NCBI GenBank assembly: GCA_049840815.1
Contig: JASGJI010000005.1
Coordinates: 310,001-374,000, forward strand
Length of the DNA stretch: 64,000 nt
From: JASGDN01 sp049840815
Lineage (GTDB): Bacteria > Chloroflexota > Chloroflexia > Thermomicrobiales > UBA6265
Direction: 5' to 3'
Shown here piece by piece: positions 63,716 to 64,000 of this stretch. The stretch's first letter is position 1. Each line of letters starts with the position of its first letter. Made by a program: the position numbers and the translations under genes. Under the pieces are notes generated by a model that did not search any database, was not told where the DNA came from, and was given only the letters and a program-made list of their open reading frames with translations.

Positions 63716-64000
63716 TTAGTCGGTTCGCACGTGTGGCGCATCGGACGAGAGCGGGAGGCGAATCGTAAACAGTGCTCCGCCTGAGGTACGGTTGGCTGCT
63801 GTGATCGTTCCACCGTGAAGTTGCACCACCGCGCGGCAGATGGCGAGCCCCAAGCCGCTCCCCCTACGAGCATCGGGATGAGTGACGCCCCGGAAGAATT
63901 TTTCAAAGACCTTTTCTTCGGTTCCCGGCGTCAGCCCTGGGCCGTTGTCGGCCACCCGTACGATGAGCCACGCCCCTTCGACTGCAGCCGAGACATCGAC
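63716..64000 (-). CDS. kdpD: sensor histidine kinase KdpD, C-terminal end (cut by window edge)
   Basis: The last 94 residues of a histidine kinase. The ATP-binding domain's N and G boxes are visible: VRVADNGPGLTPGTEEKVFE and RRGSGLGLAICRAVVQLHGG, followed by the family's TIRLPL end. The identity KdpD rests on its pairing with kdpE, 29 bp downstream. The sensor part is outside the window. Confidence 0.85.
   Translation of the reverse strand, partial: VDVSAAVEGAWLIVRVADNGPGLTPGTEEKVFEKFFRGVTHPDARRGSGLGLAICRAVVQLHGGTITAANRTSGGALFTIRLPLSSDAPHVRTD

Overview
The window holds two unlike parts. Bases 1 to about 55,290 are GC-rich, with long clean genes, and look like one Chloroflexota (Thermomicrobia-like) chromosome segment. 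Bases from about 55,580 to 64,000 are visibly lower in GC and carry genes typical of Planctomycetota: a von Willebrand factor A membrane protein, a c-type cytochrome/DUF6797-like protein and KdpDE. The change falls in a short gene-free stretch just after a strong terminator (55,247-55,285). Nearly every large gene in the right part is split by frameshifts. An assembly chimera, or low-coverage uncorrected sequence, is the simplest reading; taxonomy is inferred from gene content only.

Left part, in order. 1-4.1 kb: a minus-strand operon of an MBL-fold/Rieske protein, methylmalonyl-CoA epimerase, three small unknown proteins, an HD hydrolase and methylmalonyl-CoA mutase (cut by the window edge). 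5.0-8.0 kb: cell-shape genes mreD and mrdA (PBP2), with mrdA shredded by frameshifts over about 560 bp. 8.2-17 kb: sulfurtransferase, two KAS-type synthases, fabD, an SDR and two frameshifted genes (P-loop kinase-like, aminoglycoside-phosphotransferase-like). 17-20.4 kb: a sugar ABC transporter (two permeases plus a Tat-exported binding protein). 20.5-23.1 kb: YdcF-like protein, SDR and a coupled pair of small unknowns. 23.1-31.3 kb: two DUF917 genes, a hydantoinase/oxoprolinase-like gene and a peptide ABC importer lacking ATPases. 31.5-38.6 kb: MprF with a coupled rhomboid-like protein, Rieske plus amidohydrolase, an SMR exporter and signal peptidase I. 39-43.1 kb: secreted proteins (an LPXTG mini-protein, an M23 peptidase, a PQQ-type sugar dehydrogenase). 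43.3-46.4 kb: metX-metY behind a SAM-I riboswitch and terminator. 46.5-49.7 kb: GH2 beta-galactosidase. 50-52.5 kb: hemH-hemY. 53-55.2 kb: DUF1989 protein and an acidic zinc-ribbon protein.

The left part is rich in palindromic repeats. One roughly 65-85 bp palindrome family occurs three times, and one copy supplies the C-terminus and stop codon of hemY. There are also a 163-bp element with perfect 20-bp terminal inverted repeats, a cloverleaf-shaped palindrome, and a 43-bp CRISPR-like tandem repeat whose last unit contains the fabF ribosome binding site. I saw no CRISPR-Cas locus, prophage, transposase, rRNA or tRNA gene, though my reading for tRNAs was not exhaustive.
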